The position numbers were made by a program, and so were the translations under genes. Source: Scenedesmus sp. ARA3 (Eukaryota > Chlorophyta > Chlorophyceae > Sphaeropleales > Scenedesmaceae). From it: 64,000 nt of DNA. The notes below the pieces were generated by a model. It saw only the letters and a program-made list of their open reading frames with translations, searched no databases and had not been told where the DNA came from. Location: contig RWJK01000889.1 in the NCBI GenBank assembly GCA_004335835.1, positions 1-64,000 of the forward strand. The letters are read 5' to 3'. Position 1 is the stretch's first letter, and each line of letters starts with the position of its first letter. Below, piece after piece: positions 23,107-35,911 of the stretch.

Positions 23107-23928
23107 ATGGCCATCGATGATGAGGCATTTTCATTCGGGGCCGAAGCAAAGAACCCAGCTGTTGGCAGTCACCAGTTGTGCTCCTGGCAGTCTGTTCGCA
23201 ATGCGTTTGGTATGCGCGGAGAGTCAGTCGTACGCGCTTAAGCAGCCCTCCCGCACAGCAGTAGATGGATTGTGTGCTCTCGATCGCTGAATTCTCGCCT
23301 TAACACTCTTCTTCAAAGCCTCAAGCAGAGAAAATCTAACATCGCAGGCCGGCGTGACACCCGCTTGGCTCATGTCGTGAACAGCTCATCACTCTCTGCC
23401 TGTCCTGACTGTTGTCCTGCAGGCGTGCTGTCTGGCGGTGGTGGACCTGTTCTCCCACCAGGCGTGGGCGTAGGCAGGGGAGGCATCCCTTCCGAGTTGT
23501 TTGACTTCTGCTTCGCTTGCAGTGAATTCTTTCCACAGGCCAGGTGTGAAGGATTATTCCGTGGATGCTCAGCAGTCTTTTGAGCTCGGTTCAACAAAAA
23601 CAACAGGGCCGCCGCTACTGGGCTGACTGCGGGCAGCATCCCCCCTCTTGCCAGCCTGGCTACCAAGCCAGTCATTGCGGCACTGGACCTGCTGTGCGGC
23701 TGCGGCGAGGAGATCACCCTGACCGAAAACATTTCAGTGCAGGACCTGGTGCAGACCCACTACATCGACCGCTTCCCGCAGCTGTCAGCACTCGCTGAGT
23801 ACGTTGGCCGCCAAGTGAGGGCCTGCAACCTCGATCGCATCACCTTTGTGGTGGAGAACGGACAGAGGCTGGTGGCGCCAACAGCGCCAGAGCAAGGCCT
23901 GCGTCGCGTCTGCATGAACTTGAACTAG
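23107..23928 (+). CDS. Unresolved small gene or decayed gene
   Basis: Several protein-like pieces lie in order, but I cannot join them cleanly. An ATG at 23107 opens MAIDDEAFSFGAEAKNPAVG and reaches a gtatgc donor at 23210. A piece after a good acceptor at about 23422 is Gly/Pro-rich (GVLSGGGGPVLPPGVG). A piece near 23540-23620 reads PGVKDYSVDAQQSFELG in one frame and breaks at a TGA. The next frame continues LTAGSIPPLASLATKPVIAA and runs through ALDLLCGCGEE and VQTHYIDRFPQL to a stop at 23928. The flow across the break suggests one base is missing from the frame, either a real frameshift or an unseen short intron. I do not recognise the family. Confidence 0.35.
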
Positions 23929-24706
23929 GGGGTTGTGGTGGCGCACCAGACACTGCAGCAGGTGCCAGGCCTGCCTGTCTGACTGTTGCAGCTTTACCGG
24001 CAGGGGCAGCGAAGGGTGGAGTTGCAGTGAGCTGGATCAGGGAATAAAGTCGAAATCATCTGCATAGCGTCATCTGCCACTACCTGCGCTGCAAGGTTAC
24101 TACCAACACATGATGAATGCTGTACGTTGCACTCGACACATTGTGCTGGTTTTGCATGTGCCACACTAGTTTTGCGTCAACAGGTTTTTGCACCACCCCT
24201 TTTTGTCATCGAGGTTTTTTTAGCATGCCGCATGGTGCGCAGCAGTCTGTGGCTGCTTGCAGCTGTGTCACGTGGGTTGTGTGCACATGCTGTAGGGATG
24301 CCACAGTCTGGCAAGCCATGTCATCGGTGACTGCTGCATCCCCGACGGGGCGTCCGGTGTCTCTGTGTGTGGGTGTGTGAATGGGGGTGGTGTGGTGTGT
24401 GTGTGTGTGTTGGGGGGGGGGAGAGGGTACTACTAGTACTTGCAAGGTGCTGGCTCCACTGTAGCTGTTGCAATGCGAGTTCTTGCAGAAGTTGCACAAA
24501 AGAGTATGCTGTGAAATAGAGGCGGTGCCGGCTCGTTGCCAGCTCGATCCTTGGGGGCTGGGCTGCACTTTGTTGAAGGTTGCGTGTGGATGTGTAAGCT
24601 TGAGTTCCTCCAATGCATTACAAAACAGAGTTTGGCCGGTGTGCTTTACTGCCTTTGGATGTGCTTTGAGCTATGGTGATAAGGGACAATGCGGGTTAGA
24701 ATGCCG

Positions 24707-24749
24707 GCAGCAGCAGCAGCAGCAGCAGCAGTAGCAGCAGCAGCAGCAG
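24707..24749 (+). repeat. CAG triplet tract
   Basis: About fourteen CAG units with a single interruption (GTAG) lie in a region with no supported gene. Confidence 0.9.
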
Positions 24750-26324
24750 GCTGCATCCTCATGTACCTCACGTTTTGCATCTTGTTGATGTCACCCTCCT
24801 ACGCCATCCTCCTTGTGTGACACAGTCGTGCACATTTTGCCATAGCAGAGTGATCTGCCTGGGTGCATGCCGTATGTGTTACAATCACCACAATACAACT
24901 TCCCCTGGATGCTGCTGTTTTGGGGGTTGCATTGAAAGAGACGGTCCCACTCAAACATCACGTTGTGGAAGCGTGTTGAACTTTTGCATACAAACCACCA
25001 TACTACGTGGCATGCTCTGGGCGATGATCAGAGCAAGTGGGTTCATGAAAGACATCAAGGGCGTTGAGACATCAAAAGTTGGGGCAGTCGGCAATGAGTG
25101 CGCTGGCTTGCTGGGTTATGTGATGTCACTGTGCAGAGCATGGCGTAGTTATCAGGCTGCAGCTGTTACTCTTTTGACTAGTGCTCAGCTTGCTGTATTG
25201 CCCTGTTGTTGACCCTACCGCAGCATGTGCCAGACAGCTGGCGCAGACTGAGTTGCACGCAGCACTCTTCTCATCTTTGATTCAAAGCATGCGGAGTGCA
25301 CGGATGTCCTGCTGTGTTGAGCAGCTGCATTGCTGGGGGGAGCTGTATTGCAGCGGTCTGCATGCAGGCAGTACTCCAGCTGTTTTGCAAGTGCTGCTGG
25401 CAGGGCACGTGCTGCTGGCCTTGATAAATACTAAAAACAATAAAAGCAAGCGCACGGTTGGCGTCGGATCCTGGCTTGTGGGTGTATGCTGTGGCTGCAG
25501 CTTGCTGTCAGCTACAGGATCTGTTGGAGTGCATTGTGTGCCAGCGACGGTGGTTCACAATAACCACTTGTTCTACTACCATTTAGCACCAGCTTTTGGT
25601 GTTCTGTCGGTGCGGCTGCAAGGTGTTGCTGGCAGCTCAGGCAGCCTATGTCACAGCTCAAACCCTGTTTTGGCTTGGGCAGTGCGCAGATGCTTCGGGC
25701 AGACAGTGATCCACAGTTGCTTGTTGTTTGCAAAACTGTTTGACTAGTGCTTGTCGGCATCCTATTACACTGAATCGCGGCCATGCCGTGATGGCTCCAC
25801 ATGCAGCTCTGATATGGGTTGACTGTGGGGCCTTAGACTATTTCCGGTGTGGCGCTTGCTGTCATTGCAGAGGCTGCCTGACAGTGTGGTTAGCGCCTGT
25901 GATGTTGCAATGTGCAGGCGCTGTGTCAGCGTTGTGAGGCAGAATACAATGCATGCACATCAGCTGTGTGCTGGACAGCTGCAGTACTTGTGCACAGCAG
26001 TACTGCAGCTGGTACAGAAGTACAGCTGTAAGGGCAGCTACAGTGCTGTGCATTTTGTGCAGTAATTGGAGCTGTCAGGTGGTACGCCGCCGTTGAGCCT
26101 AGGTCCGGCGTGGAGTTGGTGTCACGATGTGACGTTGATGGTGTGAGCTGGTCTGTTGGACCAGTGCAACAGGAAAGACGTGGACAGAGTGCAGTGACAG
26201 CAAGTTGTCATGTGCAGCAGTGCTTGTACAGCTGAACAGTTCAGGGAGCGACGACGGGGCTAAACAGCAAGTGCACCCGGCTCTGGATACAGGCTACTGC
26301 AGCACGTGATGATGTGCTCAAACT

Positions 26325-26515
26325 ACACTCTGACAATGTGTTGATGCTATGGCTACATTGATGAGTAACATGATGATGATGACTCTGACAATGTAACATA
26401 CGGTTGAGACTTAGCTGCCCTCATGATGTGTTTCCCTGCCAATAAGACAACGACACGTTACACGGCGTTGATGCTATGGCTTGATGGGTAACATGACGAT
26501 GATGACACGTTACAC
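26325..26515 (+). repeat. Imperfect direct repeats
   Basis: The phrase gttgatgctatggct occurs near 26340 and 26467, each followed by a gatg-rich stretch. The phrase actctgacaatgt occurs near 26327 and 26384. This looks like a decayed tandem duplication of about 125 bp. Confidence 0.75.
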
Positions 26516-28583
26516 GACTGCACACAGCGCACGCACAAAGCCAGCAATGTGTCTGCTTGCCATCACTGACGCATGCTTTAAAAACCCCCTATATGGTGCC
26601 ATACACGGTGGCGCAGTGCCATCATCATGATGTTGTGCCGCACATGATGCTGTGCAGCACCGGCACCTTATAACCATCTGATTGTCAGCAACTCATCCTT
26701 CTCCACCACATCGACGATCAGCAACACGAACACTGTTCATGCAGCCAACCGGACCAGCAGAGTACCAGGTGCGTGACAGCCAGTGGCTCCACCAGCAGGC
26801 CTGGCAACTGGCATGAGCAGCACAAGCATCCGTAACCTGCCGGCAGTGTTGCTGTAACAAGCTGGAACACCAAGCGATGCCCGGTCTGCAGATCCTGCCA
26901 CAAAACACAACCTAAACCCTCTGCTCTGCTGGCTGGAGACGCTGACCAGCAAGCAGCAACAAAGCAGCACATGAATGTCACTGTGCCGCCACACCACCCA
27001 CACCTATCCATCCCTGCTTTGCATAGCTGCTCCATCGCCGCCGAACATGCTGCAGGATAAAGTTGCAAGCAGCAACAGAGTGCAAGCTTCCACCCACACG
27101 TAACACTGGCAACCAGTCGACCACAGTTGCCAGGCCAGGCAGCAGCAACATCACGTGCCACTGCTGGCATGCAGTCTGATACCCCATGTCAAACAAACGC
27201 ATGCATGCGGCTTTTCGCACCATGGCAAGCGAACCACAATAGCACAGATTTGGTCAGATCGTCAATCTGTGTGAATCCTGCGACTGCCACGCTTGGTGGC
27301 TATCACCATTTCATGTTGCATCACAATCGCAACACATTTGTTGATGCTGGTGGGGCGATGTTGCCTCACTCAACATGTTGCAGACAATGTGCCCACCTCC
27401 ATTGGCAACCCCCGTTCTCAACCCAACCCATGTGTCCCCGACCCAACCTAACCCTGCTACCCTTCCACATGGCCAGGGAGACTGCTGCCCTGCCTTTTGT
27501 AGAAGAAACTGCATTGCTGCCCCAAAGCCTGCCCATCACACCTGTGCATTGTTGCATAACACACGCAGCGATGGCTGAAGTGTATTGCAGAGAACAACTG
27601 CAACGCACGCCCAAAGGTTCCCAGGAGCGTCAGGAGCGTGCAAAGCCACTGGCGTTCCCTTGATGCACAAGCACCACAACAACCGTAACAGCCAGTCGGC
27701 AGGACAGCACGCATGCAATGCCAACCTGCGAGCATCCTAAACTGCCCATCATCACGGCCCCACTTGCTACATCACTGCCAGGTCACGGCACCATCACGGT
27801 GCAGGGAGCCATGCAAACAACAACTTTTGGTGTAGCCAGATCCTGCTCGCACGAGAGAGCAGTGCACATGCACACCAACGCATATTCACAAATCCATGCA
27901 GTTGCCAATGAGCGACCCAGAATGCCGTAATCAGAAGTACCATTTGTACAAACAATGATTGTCTGCCTGTACTGCCCGGCTGCGCGGCTTGTGCAGTATC
28001 AGTGTGACAATGCTCCAGCCGCTGCGCAGGCTGCTGCAAACAGCACACTGGCACGATGCAGTGTGCTAGCCTGCCTGCATGTACAGGTGAATCAGCATCC
28101 ACCGACAGCCGTAGCAACAATTTCAAGGAATTGTCCAATTGAAGGAGAGTACAAGAGTACACTGGGGAGCAGCCCGCAAGTTTGACGGCGCTCCACCAGA
28201 AGGTGTGTCCTACTGCAACAGCATCTCGAGCTCTGCAACCATGCAGCGCAACAAAGTGCTTCCGCTCGCCAGAAATTGTTGTGCAACAGCGTGCTGATAT
28301 CTGACAGCCAGATAGTGACTGCTGCTAAGCCAAACCAAAGCGCTAACGCAAGCAGATGCCCATCAAACACCTGATGCTCTACCAACACCTGGCACCGAGT
28401 GCCCAAGTTTTTGTGCTGCTACTGTCATTGCTGCTGTTGCGGCTCCCTGCAGAGAGAATGCCACAATCACCAAGCAGTAGACAGGCTTGCGGTGCACGTG
28501 TCTCAGTGCTGCGACCGGCCACTATGCATCAGTAGCTGAGATGCTGGTTATCTTCGCTTATGGTGCAGAGGTGCATGCGCACT

Positions 28584-29288
28584 CTACATGTCCTCTGTCG
28601 TCACAGACATACGGGAGCTGGGCTCAGTTGCCAGCCGGTCCGCAATGTGGCTGTGCACCCAGCCACCGTGCCCCTCATCGTGGTCCATAGAGGCAGACAG
28701 CTCCGCCAGCAGCTGGTCCTCGCTGCAAGTTTATGAGACAGTGCAGCAGGTGAGTCAGCCAGTAGCAAGGATACGCAACGTCAGCTGCGGCAGCTTCTCC
28801 ATAACAAATAGACGACATCCTTTTCAATTTGATTTTTCAAAATAGTGGGGCAGTCGTTGAACTCTCCTGCTGACAGCTGCGAAGCTGGCGGGCGGGTCCC
28901 TCCTGCTCAAGAGCAACTGCTGTGCTGGCTCAGGCAAGGTGCTGGGCTTCAAGATGCATGTAGCCAACAACAATGTGCGATCCTCGCCATCAGGAAACAT
29001 ATTTATGCTTATTCGATTCCTCTGCGTGATGCCTGCGCCTTACCCAACGTGACTTTGCTCCTGAGGCTCCAGCCAGTGCACCACCATGTTGATTAAGTCG
29101 CTGAGCACATTGTTAGATTGCCTTGAGACGTCCTGAGCCAACGGCTGGTCTAGGAGAAGCGCTGGCCGGGCCACAGGTGCCAGCCTTCGCACTGGTTGCC
29201 TGGCTGAGACGGGGGCTGCCACAGACACACGACCAGAAGCAGCAATAGGTGCCTTGACGGCGACGGAAGGCTTGAGTGAGCTGAGCAT
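28584..29288 (-). CDS. Small predicted plastid protein, unknown function
   Basis: Two exons join in phase: 29288-29044 and 28722-28584, with a good gtaag donor and a ttgcag acceptor, predicting 127 residues. The N-terminus (MLSSLKPSVAVKAPIAASG, then VAAPVSARQPVRR) is a typical green plastid transit peptide. The mature part is acidic: SDLINMVVHWLEPQEQSHVG, then EDQLLAELSASMDHDEGHGG and WVHSHIADRLATEPSSRM. I recognise no family. The composition contrast between the targeting part and the acidic His-containing body supports a real gene. No expression evidence is available. Confidence 0.6.
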
Positions 29289-31148
29289 TTTGTCTGTCTG
29301 AAGCACAGAAAGTCGGACAAAAGAGCTGCGAGACGCTGAACAACTTGCTTTTACTACAGACAAACGTTTTGAAGTGTGAGACAAGGTTTGGTCATTCGCA
29401 GATGGCTGTAGGCTTTGAAGGGGAAGCTGGCTCAAACTCACGCTCGGGTTCGGGTTCTAAGAGGTGCTTTGGGCCCCCACCTTCGCGTGGCCACGGCTTC
29501 AGGAAACTGCAAGCCGCTACGGTTAGCTCTATGAAACAGTTCTCCAAGCAAGTCAGAGTACTTTCTGTGCTTGAGGGACTCCTTGCACATGCATTTGATG
29601 TCTTGCGCTGCTTGGCCAGTCCAGACTGACGAATCGCACAATCTATCCTTAGCCCTGCGACGGATAGAGCCGTCAGCGACACCAAGCTGTTTGTGATCAC
29701 CGTTCTGGGATATCCATCCTTGATTGCCTAAGGTGAGTGAGTCGATCGAGCCAACCTATGGTGACTGCAACGCTGCAGTATTTTCTCTTTGCAGCAAGCT
29801 CGTGCCGTGCACACACCCAAAAAAATTCACGCACGCTTGGTTTAGCGTATTTCATGGTTTTGCTCTGCCGCACGACCAGAGACTACACAGTCTATTGCTA
29901 CATCCAGCAGGTTGACTTCAAAGCCTCTTGTTGTGGTCAACATGTTGACTGGACCCAATCTCAGCACGCACACATTCATCGTGTGCAGTGCTAGGTTCGC
30001 AAAATGTTACTTTAATGCAGAACAAATCAGTTGCACGCTAACTTGAATTTGGTGCAGTTGAGATCCACACGTACACAACGTGCGCCGACTGATCTAGTCC
30101 AAACGCTGCCCACGCCAGTGCCCTCTCAATAGCGGCAAACGCTTGATCCCGTATAAGTTACACACCGCCCCTTATGCAACCAGTGGCAAGCCGACGGCAT
30201 ATCCCATCAGGGCAGTGGATGCCAATCCAAAAGCAGAAATGTCCACAACTCACATACATGTCTGACACACATCCTCTGGCTGCCAGCCGTGGCGCCAGCC
30301 ACATGCACCCAGGTCAATTGCGTCTGCACAGCTCACATACCTTGCTTATCAGCTAGCCACAGACTTGCAGCTCTGCAAGCAGTATATGCAGACTGCTACA
30401 AGCAGCACATGCAGAATCTTGCATAGGTTCCTTCAAGGAAGGGGACAAGTTTCAAACTTTTCAAGTTGCCCTATGCTCCACACCCCACTGAGTACAACAG
30501 CAACATCCCAAACATCACGGTTAGATGATGATCCAGTGCCAATGTTTGTGGTGCACATCATGCTGCACACATGTCCTGCACCAACAAGTTGTGCGACCTT
30601 CTGGGTGTGCTCACCAACTGCACCCCAGCAGCACCACTTTGGGAGAAATTCATGGCCTCACCGCTGCTGCGCAACAACTGCACAAAATCATGCCGCAAAG
30701 CGGCGGCAGTGCCATGACCAGACAGCCAGTAGGGCCGGCATTACAGTGTGTACAGAGGAAACTGAAGTCCAGTGCTGTATGCTGCTCTGGTAAGCAGCAC
30801 TCAACTCGCTTCATTTTATCATCACTCCCGGCAAGCAGCAAGCACAGCACCCTCCAAGTTGCCTGCGCCAAACCAGCAGCCTGATGCCGCCTGCTGCAGT
30901 GTGCATCCACAGCCAAGCACCATCTCATCTGCAGGCTCTGATCATCTGACACTCCATACATGAGTCAAAGATCAGTGACAAGATGATGCTGATGATGCAC
31001 GTGACCCAGAACAACAGCAGGCGTACCCAGCCAAACATTACCTGCATACCACTAAGGCCATCTTATGCTGCTACAATATGCCGCCCTCTCATATCAAAAA
31101 GCCTCTGCTGGCCACATACAAGCAGCGCTTCTGCATCGCGCGCCGCAC
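29289..31148. other. Intergenic region, nothing supported
   Basis: This stretch lies between two minus-strand genes. It should contain the promoter of the small plastid protein and the 3' end of the RBR gene. Short open frames are present on both strands, but none has splice context or recognisable sequence. Confidence 0.4.
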
Positions 31149-31607
31149 TCAAGTGCGTTTGGAGGGACTCCAAGCCATGCTATCCTGGTCACATGTGTCT
31201 AGAGCTGCTACCAACTGGCGGCCGCTGCCACCTGGCCATCCATCTGCTGCAGCAGCACGCGCTGCATTCAGCTTGGGCGACTGATAGTGTGTGCTGTCAC
31301 AGCCGCTGCTGTGCTGCTGGCGCTGCCAGGCGCTGCCGCAGTTGGATGCCGCGCTGATCAGCGGCGGTGGCTGCTGCTGGTGGCTGCTGAAGCTGCCGCT
31401 GCTGCCAAGGCTGCCTTGCCGCTTGGCTCCTGCTGCCAGCACCTGGTACTCAGCACAGCACTGCATTGCAGCAAAAAAGGCAGATGCAGCCGGTGTGTGA
31501 AGACTTCAGGGTAGAGCACCACAACTTATGAGGGATTGCGCAAGAAGGGAAGTGCTGTGTAGCTTATATATTCAGAAACGGCTGTCCCTAATTGTGAACA
31601 GAACCTG

Positions 31608-31644
<37 letters not shown>

Positions 31645-32780
31645 GCCAGCGTTGTGGTACCATGCGGCTGCCACTGCCTGCCTGGTCCAGAGAGCTGCTG
31701 CCAATGCAGTCACATGCAGCAGCCTGGGCATGCGAAGCTCACCAGTCCGCTGTGCCACGTGCTCCTGCAGGTGGCGCAGATGGGCCTGCTGCACGCCGGG
31801 CAGTCTGATGGCAAGTCTGGCAGCTGCTGCCCGTCAAGCTCCATAGGCACCTGCGACATGGCAGCACCGACAAACAGCAGGTTGAGCTGAAAGTGACACG
31901 AGTCGGCACCATAGATGAAAAGCATGTGTGTATTGTGCAAAGCGGCTGCGCATGAATACTAAATGGTGTGGACATCTAGTAATAGCAGGGTCTGCTGAAT
32001 GATGTCCTGGCTCAATGGATGGCTTCCTGCAGCTGCTTCTGCTTCTGCTGCTGCTGGCTGCGAATAAATGCCCTCTCGCGTCTGCATCTGCTGCTGCAAC
32101 AGCTGCACGCAGACCTACAGCAGCCCTGGCATGCTGCATGCGGCGTATTGCACTAACCTGGCAGTCCTGGTAGGGGCAGGCGATGCACATGTCATCTGGG
32201 ATGCCCAGCAGCGGGTCAGCACCCGCCAGCAGCACCTGCACAAACAGCGCGCAACAAGAAGGACGTGTGCTTGCAGCCAAAAGGGACGTGCGCTGTTTGA
32301 AACTCGCGTTTGTGAATCTACAGGCACAGCACATGCAGACTCTCTGTGAACAGCTGCAGTCTGCGGCTTGCAACTGGCTGCTCATGCTGACGCTGTTGCT
32401 GTCTCGTCGCGCCAAACCCCACTGCACACCCCATCAGGCAACTTAGCTTTGCTGCCACGTCACATAGCTGCTATGGTGTATTGGTGGCAGCAACGCCGCC
32501 AGCGTTGTAGGAAAGCAGTGCGGCTCACCTGTGCTGCAAATGCCTTGCTGCCAGGCACCTGCTGCTCCATCAGCTGCAAGTAAATCGCACACGTGGCAAA
32601 GCAGCAGCAGATGTGTGAAGCAGGTGATCAATAGCAGCTGAAGCTCAACCAGTGGAAGACAAACATTGTGTGCTATGCACGTGAAGACCCAGCACATGGC
32701 ACTGTTGCAACCGCACGCTGACAGACGCAGCACGCCACAACACCCATGTGCACTGGTACAGCAGCTCTCCTGACATGCAG

Positions 32781-32826
<46 letters not shown>

Positions 32827-33731
32827 GCAGCCTTGAAAACCTACCATTAGGGATGCCTGCAGGCTGAGCCGCGCCCTGCAGTGAGGCAGGGGGCAGCGCA
32901 GCGGCAGCTGCGCCAGCTTGAAGGCGTGCAGCAAGTGGCTGGCCATGCAGCCACGGCACACAAGGTGTGTGCAGCTGCCTGTGCAGTAGAAGGGAGGGCG
33001 GTGCCATGCACACAAGGCTCAGGATGAAAAAGGGGTGTATTTATTTTTCAAAAGTCTCAACACCTGCGCTGCTGCTGTGGTGCTGCAAGGCTAGTGCTGC
33101 ACAGTGGCAGAAGTATTGTTGTGCAGGCGGTTGCACGCTTCAGCGGCGATCTGCAGGGGAGCTGGCCATTGCTCACATATGCAAGCAGATGATCGGTTAC
33201 TAGCTTTCAGATTTTCGACTGTTGCAAGCACTCCCTCGGCCATGCAGGTGCCACAGAGCAACCCGCCCAGGTTGGGGTGGGTGTTGACCAGAGCACACCA
33301 CAGTTGCGCACCTAGTTGGACCATCTGCACGGCTTGGTCTAGGCATATGCAGCAAGACTGATTGCCTTGTGACACGTACGGACTGCAGGCACAGTCAGAG
33401 GAGGTGGCAGAAGCAGATGTAGTCAGCGTGCTGTGTCTGCACACAGCACCACCTGCTGCTGACAAGGGCAGGCCACTGCTTACCTGTTCTGCTGCCTCCG
33501 CTTTCCCGGCCGTCCTTGAAGAGTAGCTGAGCATCTATCTCCTTCTACAATAGGCGTGATGAGCCTAGCCCCTCGTTTGCGGGGAGTGGGAAGCATGTCC
33601 GCTCTGCTGCCCTGTGCCAGCTCCAGGCCCTCAGCACTGCAGATTGATGAAACCAATGCTTCTTCAAAAGCTTCCTTTGGCAACCAAGGGGTGTTGTGCT
33701 TCGCTGCTCGCTGCTCTCGCGATGCCAGTGG
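31149..33731 (-). CDS. RBR-type (RING1-IBR) zinc protein, apparently without RING2
   Basis: Seven exons keep phase (minus strand): 33731-33484, 33382-33312, 32978-32845, 32573-32529, 32235-32158, 31850-31743, 31460-31149, predicting about 331 residues if exon 1 is as given. RING1 is split by an intron: CCICLD, then GSCTHLVCRGCMASHLLHAF and LRCPLPHC. The IBR follows: CIACPYQDCQ, then CPACSRPICATCRSTWHSGL and CCAEYQ, a close match to RBR E3 ubiquitin ligases. The tail after CCAEYQ is Ser, Gln and Ala-rich and ends with no RING2 and so no catalytic cysteine. The 5' end is uncertain. Exon 1 may begin with an acceptor at 33731 or with an internal ATG at 33596. CTG tracts lie in two introns (32789-32826 and 31609-31643). 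Confidence 0.72.
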
Positions 33732-35911
33732 CTGCAAAATTGACTGAACGGAGTCCAAGTGGGGCGCGATGGAACAAACAGGCGATTATTAGGTTGTTTG
33801 AAAGTCGCATCGGGTTACGGCTTGCAACCAGTCCTCCTCAAACCCAGCTAAAACCCTGTGTAACTGTTACACCACATTCAAACTTGGTGTTCATTGCAGA
33901 ATTGCTCAGAATCGTACCTTTCACGCCCTCATCATCACGAGCACCTTTCAAGACTGTAGGCATGACTGACCTCAAGCACTGCCATTGATGGTGGTCCATC
34001 ATGGCATAGCAAGGCACACCTCTGACATGGCCTTCTTCAAACTTTTGCCAGCATGGCATGCATGCCCTGATCCAGTCGCTCCTTGACAGAAGCAGCATTC
34101 ATCACTTCTGGGAGGTGAGGCTGGTGCGTCTGCTTTCTGCTGTGTGTGCTGTTTCTGACAGCAGCCCTCTCGGCAGCTGGCGCCGACGGCTGCATCTAGC
34201 TACCACCATCAATGTAAAATGACGAATTCCAGACAAAGCCAGGATGCCGAAGCACGCTGCTCAATGTATGCAGCCTGCCCCACGCTGCAGCTGCAGCTGG
34301 CGCAACACTGCAGAAAGAACCAGATCTACAACCCTGACAGCTGCCACTGCACGAGATGCTGCTGCATGCGTGGCAGCGACAGCAAGCAGTGTCAGCTCTG
34401 CAGCACTTGCACTGCATATCTGCTGCTGCTGCTGCTGCCGCTGGAGGCAGTGATGTCAAGTGACATCACATTGCATAATACTTGCTTGTGGTTTTGAGTT
34501 TTTTCAGAAACTGCAGTATACAGAAAGCGGATGGTGCAGCTCCAGTGAACACAGAGAATCCTTGCAGGATGATGCAGCTGCGGTGCTAACGCCTGTGGAG
34601 CTCTCACGTCTCACTGCTGCTGCCAGTGCTGCCTGACTGTTGCAACCATCTGCCGCGGCACAGCTGGTGCTGTCACCTTCACCTTTAGTACCGCCTGCTC
34701 ACACTTTGCTAGGCCACCCCGCTTGCTGTGGCAGAGGGCCATGCCCGGCCAAGCAGCATGCTTGAACTTTGCCAGTGACGTAAAATGCAACGGCAGCGCT
34801 TGTGGCATCGTTAAAGCTGGACTGGGCAGAGTGTATGTACACTGGCTTGCGCTAGCAGTGCTGGTTGCGAATGTTTTGTGGAGCTATCTCGGCCACCGCG
34901 GGTTTGGTGCAGCAGATGCATAAGCAGTGTGTGGAGGGCTTCTGTAACGTGCAGGATGTAGGCTTCAGCATTTCTGGGGCCTCATGTGAGTACCATCAAC
35001 AGGCACAGATCCTCCTGCAGCAACAACTGCTGGTGCTGCTCCGGCTCCTGCAGCTGCTGCTGCTGCTGCTGCTGCTGCCAGCAGCAGTGCTGCTTCCTGC
35101 GCATCCCGCTGTTTTCAATTGTCTGCTGCTGCTGGAGGTCAGGGGCCGAAATACATCACTGAATCCTGATGCGATGCTTGTTCAGATAAAATGGAAAGCT
35201 TGCAGGAGTGTAAAACACCTAAAAGGGCAAAGGCGTGATCAACAAGTGCAGGTGGGCAGTACTCCTGTACAGTACGCCGAGCGGGGTGTGCAGGGCTGGT
35301 GACAATATGGGATTAACAAAAATCTGCGCAAGTTCTGTAGGGTGCGGTATCCTGTACTGTTCCCGGCGCGCAGAAACCCAGGCGTACGCCTAGGTCTGTC
35401 AGTTTGGCCGACGTGCCCGAGTACATGAGCCTTTGGATGATTGCGTCATTCCTCTGACTCGTCCTCCGTAGTTACACCACACGTTGCTGCCAGTGCGCAT
35501 CGCAGCCCAGTTAAACCACTCCCATGCTGCTCTATGAATGAGCAGGCGTCCTCCAGCAGCACAACAGAAGGCAGAGCCAGTGGCAGTGGCAGTGGCCGGG
35601 TTCTGACTTTTCAAACCGCACGTAAACGTAAGAACCGCTGGCACACCGGCTGCAGCCATTTGAACCTGCTGCCCTTCTGTCCTGCTGCAACTGGCCCAGT
35701 GTAGTGGCATCGGACCAGTAGCAAGGGAACTGTAACAACCCAGACACCTGCACTCAGCAGCTGATAGCCTTTATCCTGCTGTTGTCATGCAATTGTATCA
35801 TGCCTTTTAGTGTGCCCGTGCAGAACACGTCGCGTATGTAATTTGCGCACATCCCTTGGCACATCAGTTAATAAAAGCACTACTGCGCATTGCAGGACAC
35901 ACAGCAGTTTT
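33732..35911. other. Divergent intergenic region
   Basis: This lies between the minus-strand RBR gene and the plus-strand phosphatase. A minus-strand frame opening with ATG near 34808 (MPQALPLHFTSLAKFKH) reaches a gtgaag donor-like site and could be a first exon, but I find no convincing partner exon. A CTG run occurs near 35053-35080. Nothing else is supported. Confidence 0.35.

Larger units (their letters stand above)
23929..28583. other. Gene-poor region
   Basis: No gene is supported across about 4.6 kb. Open frames occur on both strands (for example minus 26718-27170 and plus 27127-27663), but they overlap each other, are Cys-rich, lack splice context and resemble nothing known. Visible features are a GT- and G-rich run near 24390-24425, a CAG tract at 24707-24749 and imperfect direct repeats at 26325-26515. 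Some of it may be untranslated sequence of flanking genes or a non-coding transcript. Confidence 0.45.

Noticed and set aside
25181..25747. Plus-strand 188-codon open frame
   Set aside because: Starts at a non-ATG codon, and no domain or targeting pattern is seen; judged to be chance.
26718..27663. Overlapping open frames of 150 and 178 codons on opposite strands
   Set aside because: Cys-rich or compositionally odd, no splice context, no family resemblance, and mutually overlapping; most likely chance frames in GC-rich DNA.
34683..34808. Minus-strand ATG frame with a donor-like gtgaag end
   Set aside because: Could be a first exon, but no partner exon with matching phase and meaning was found; left out of the gene list.
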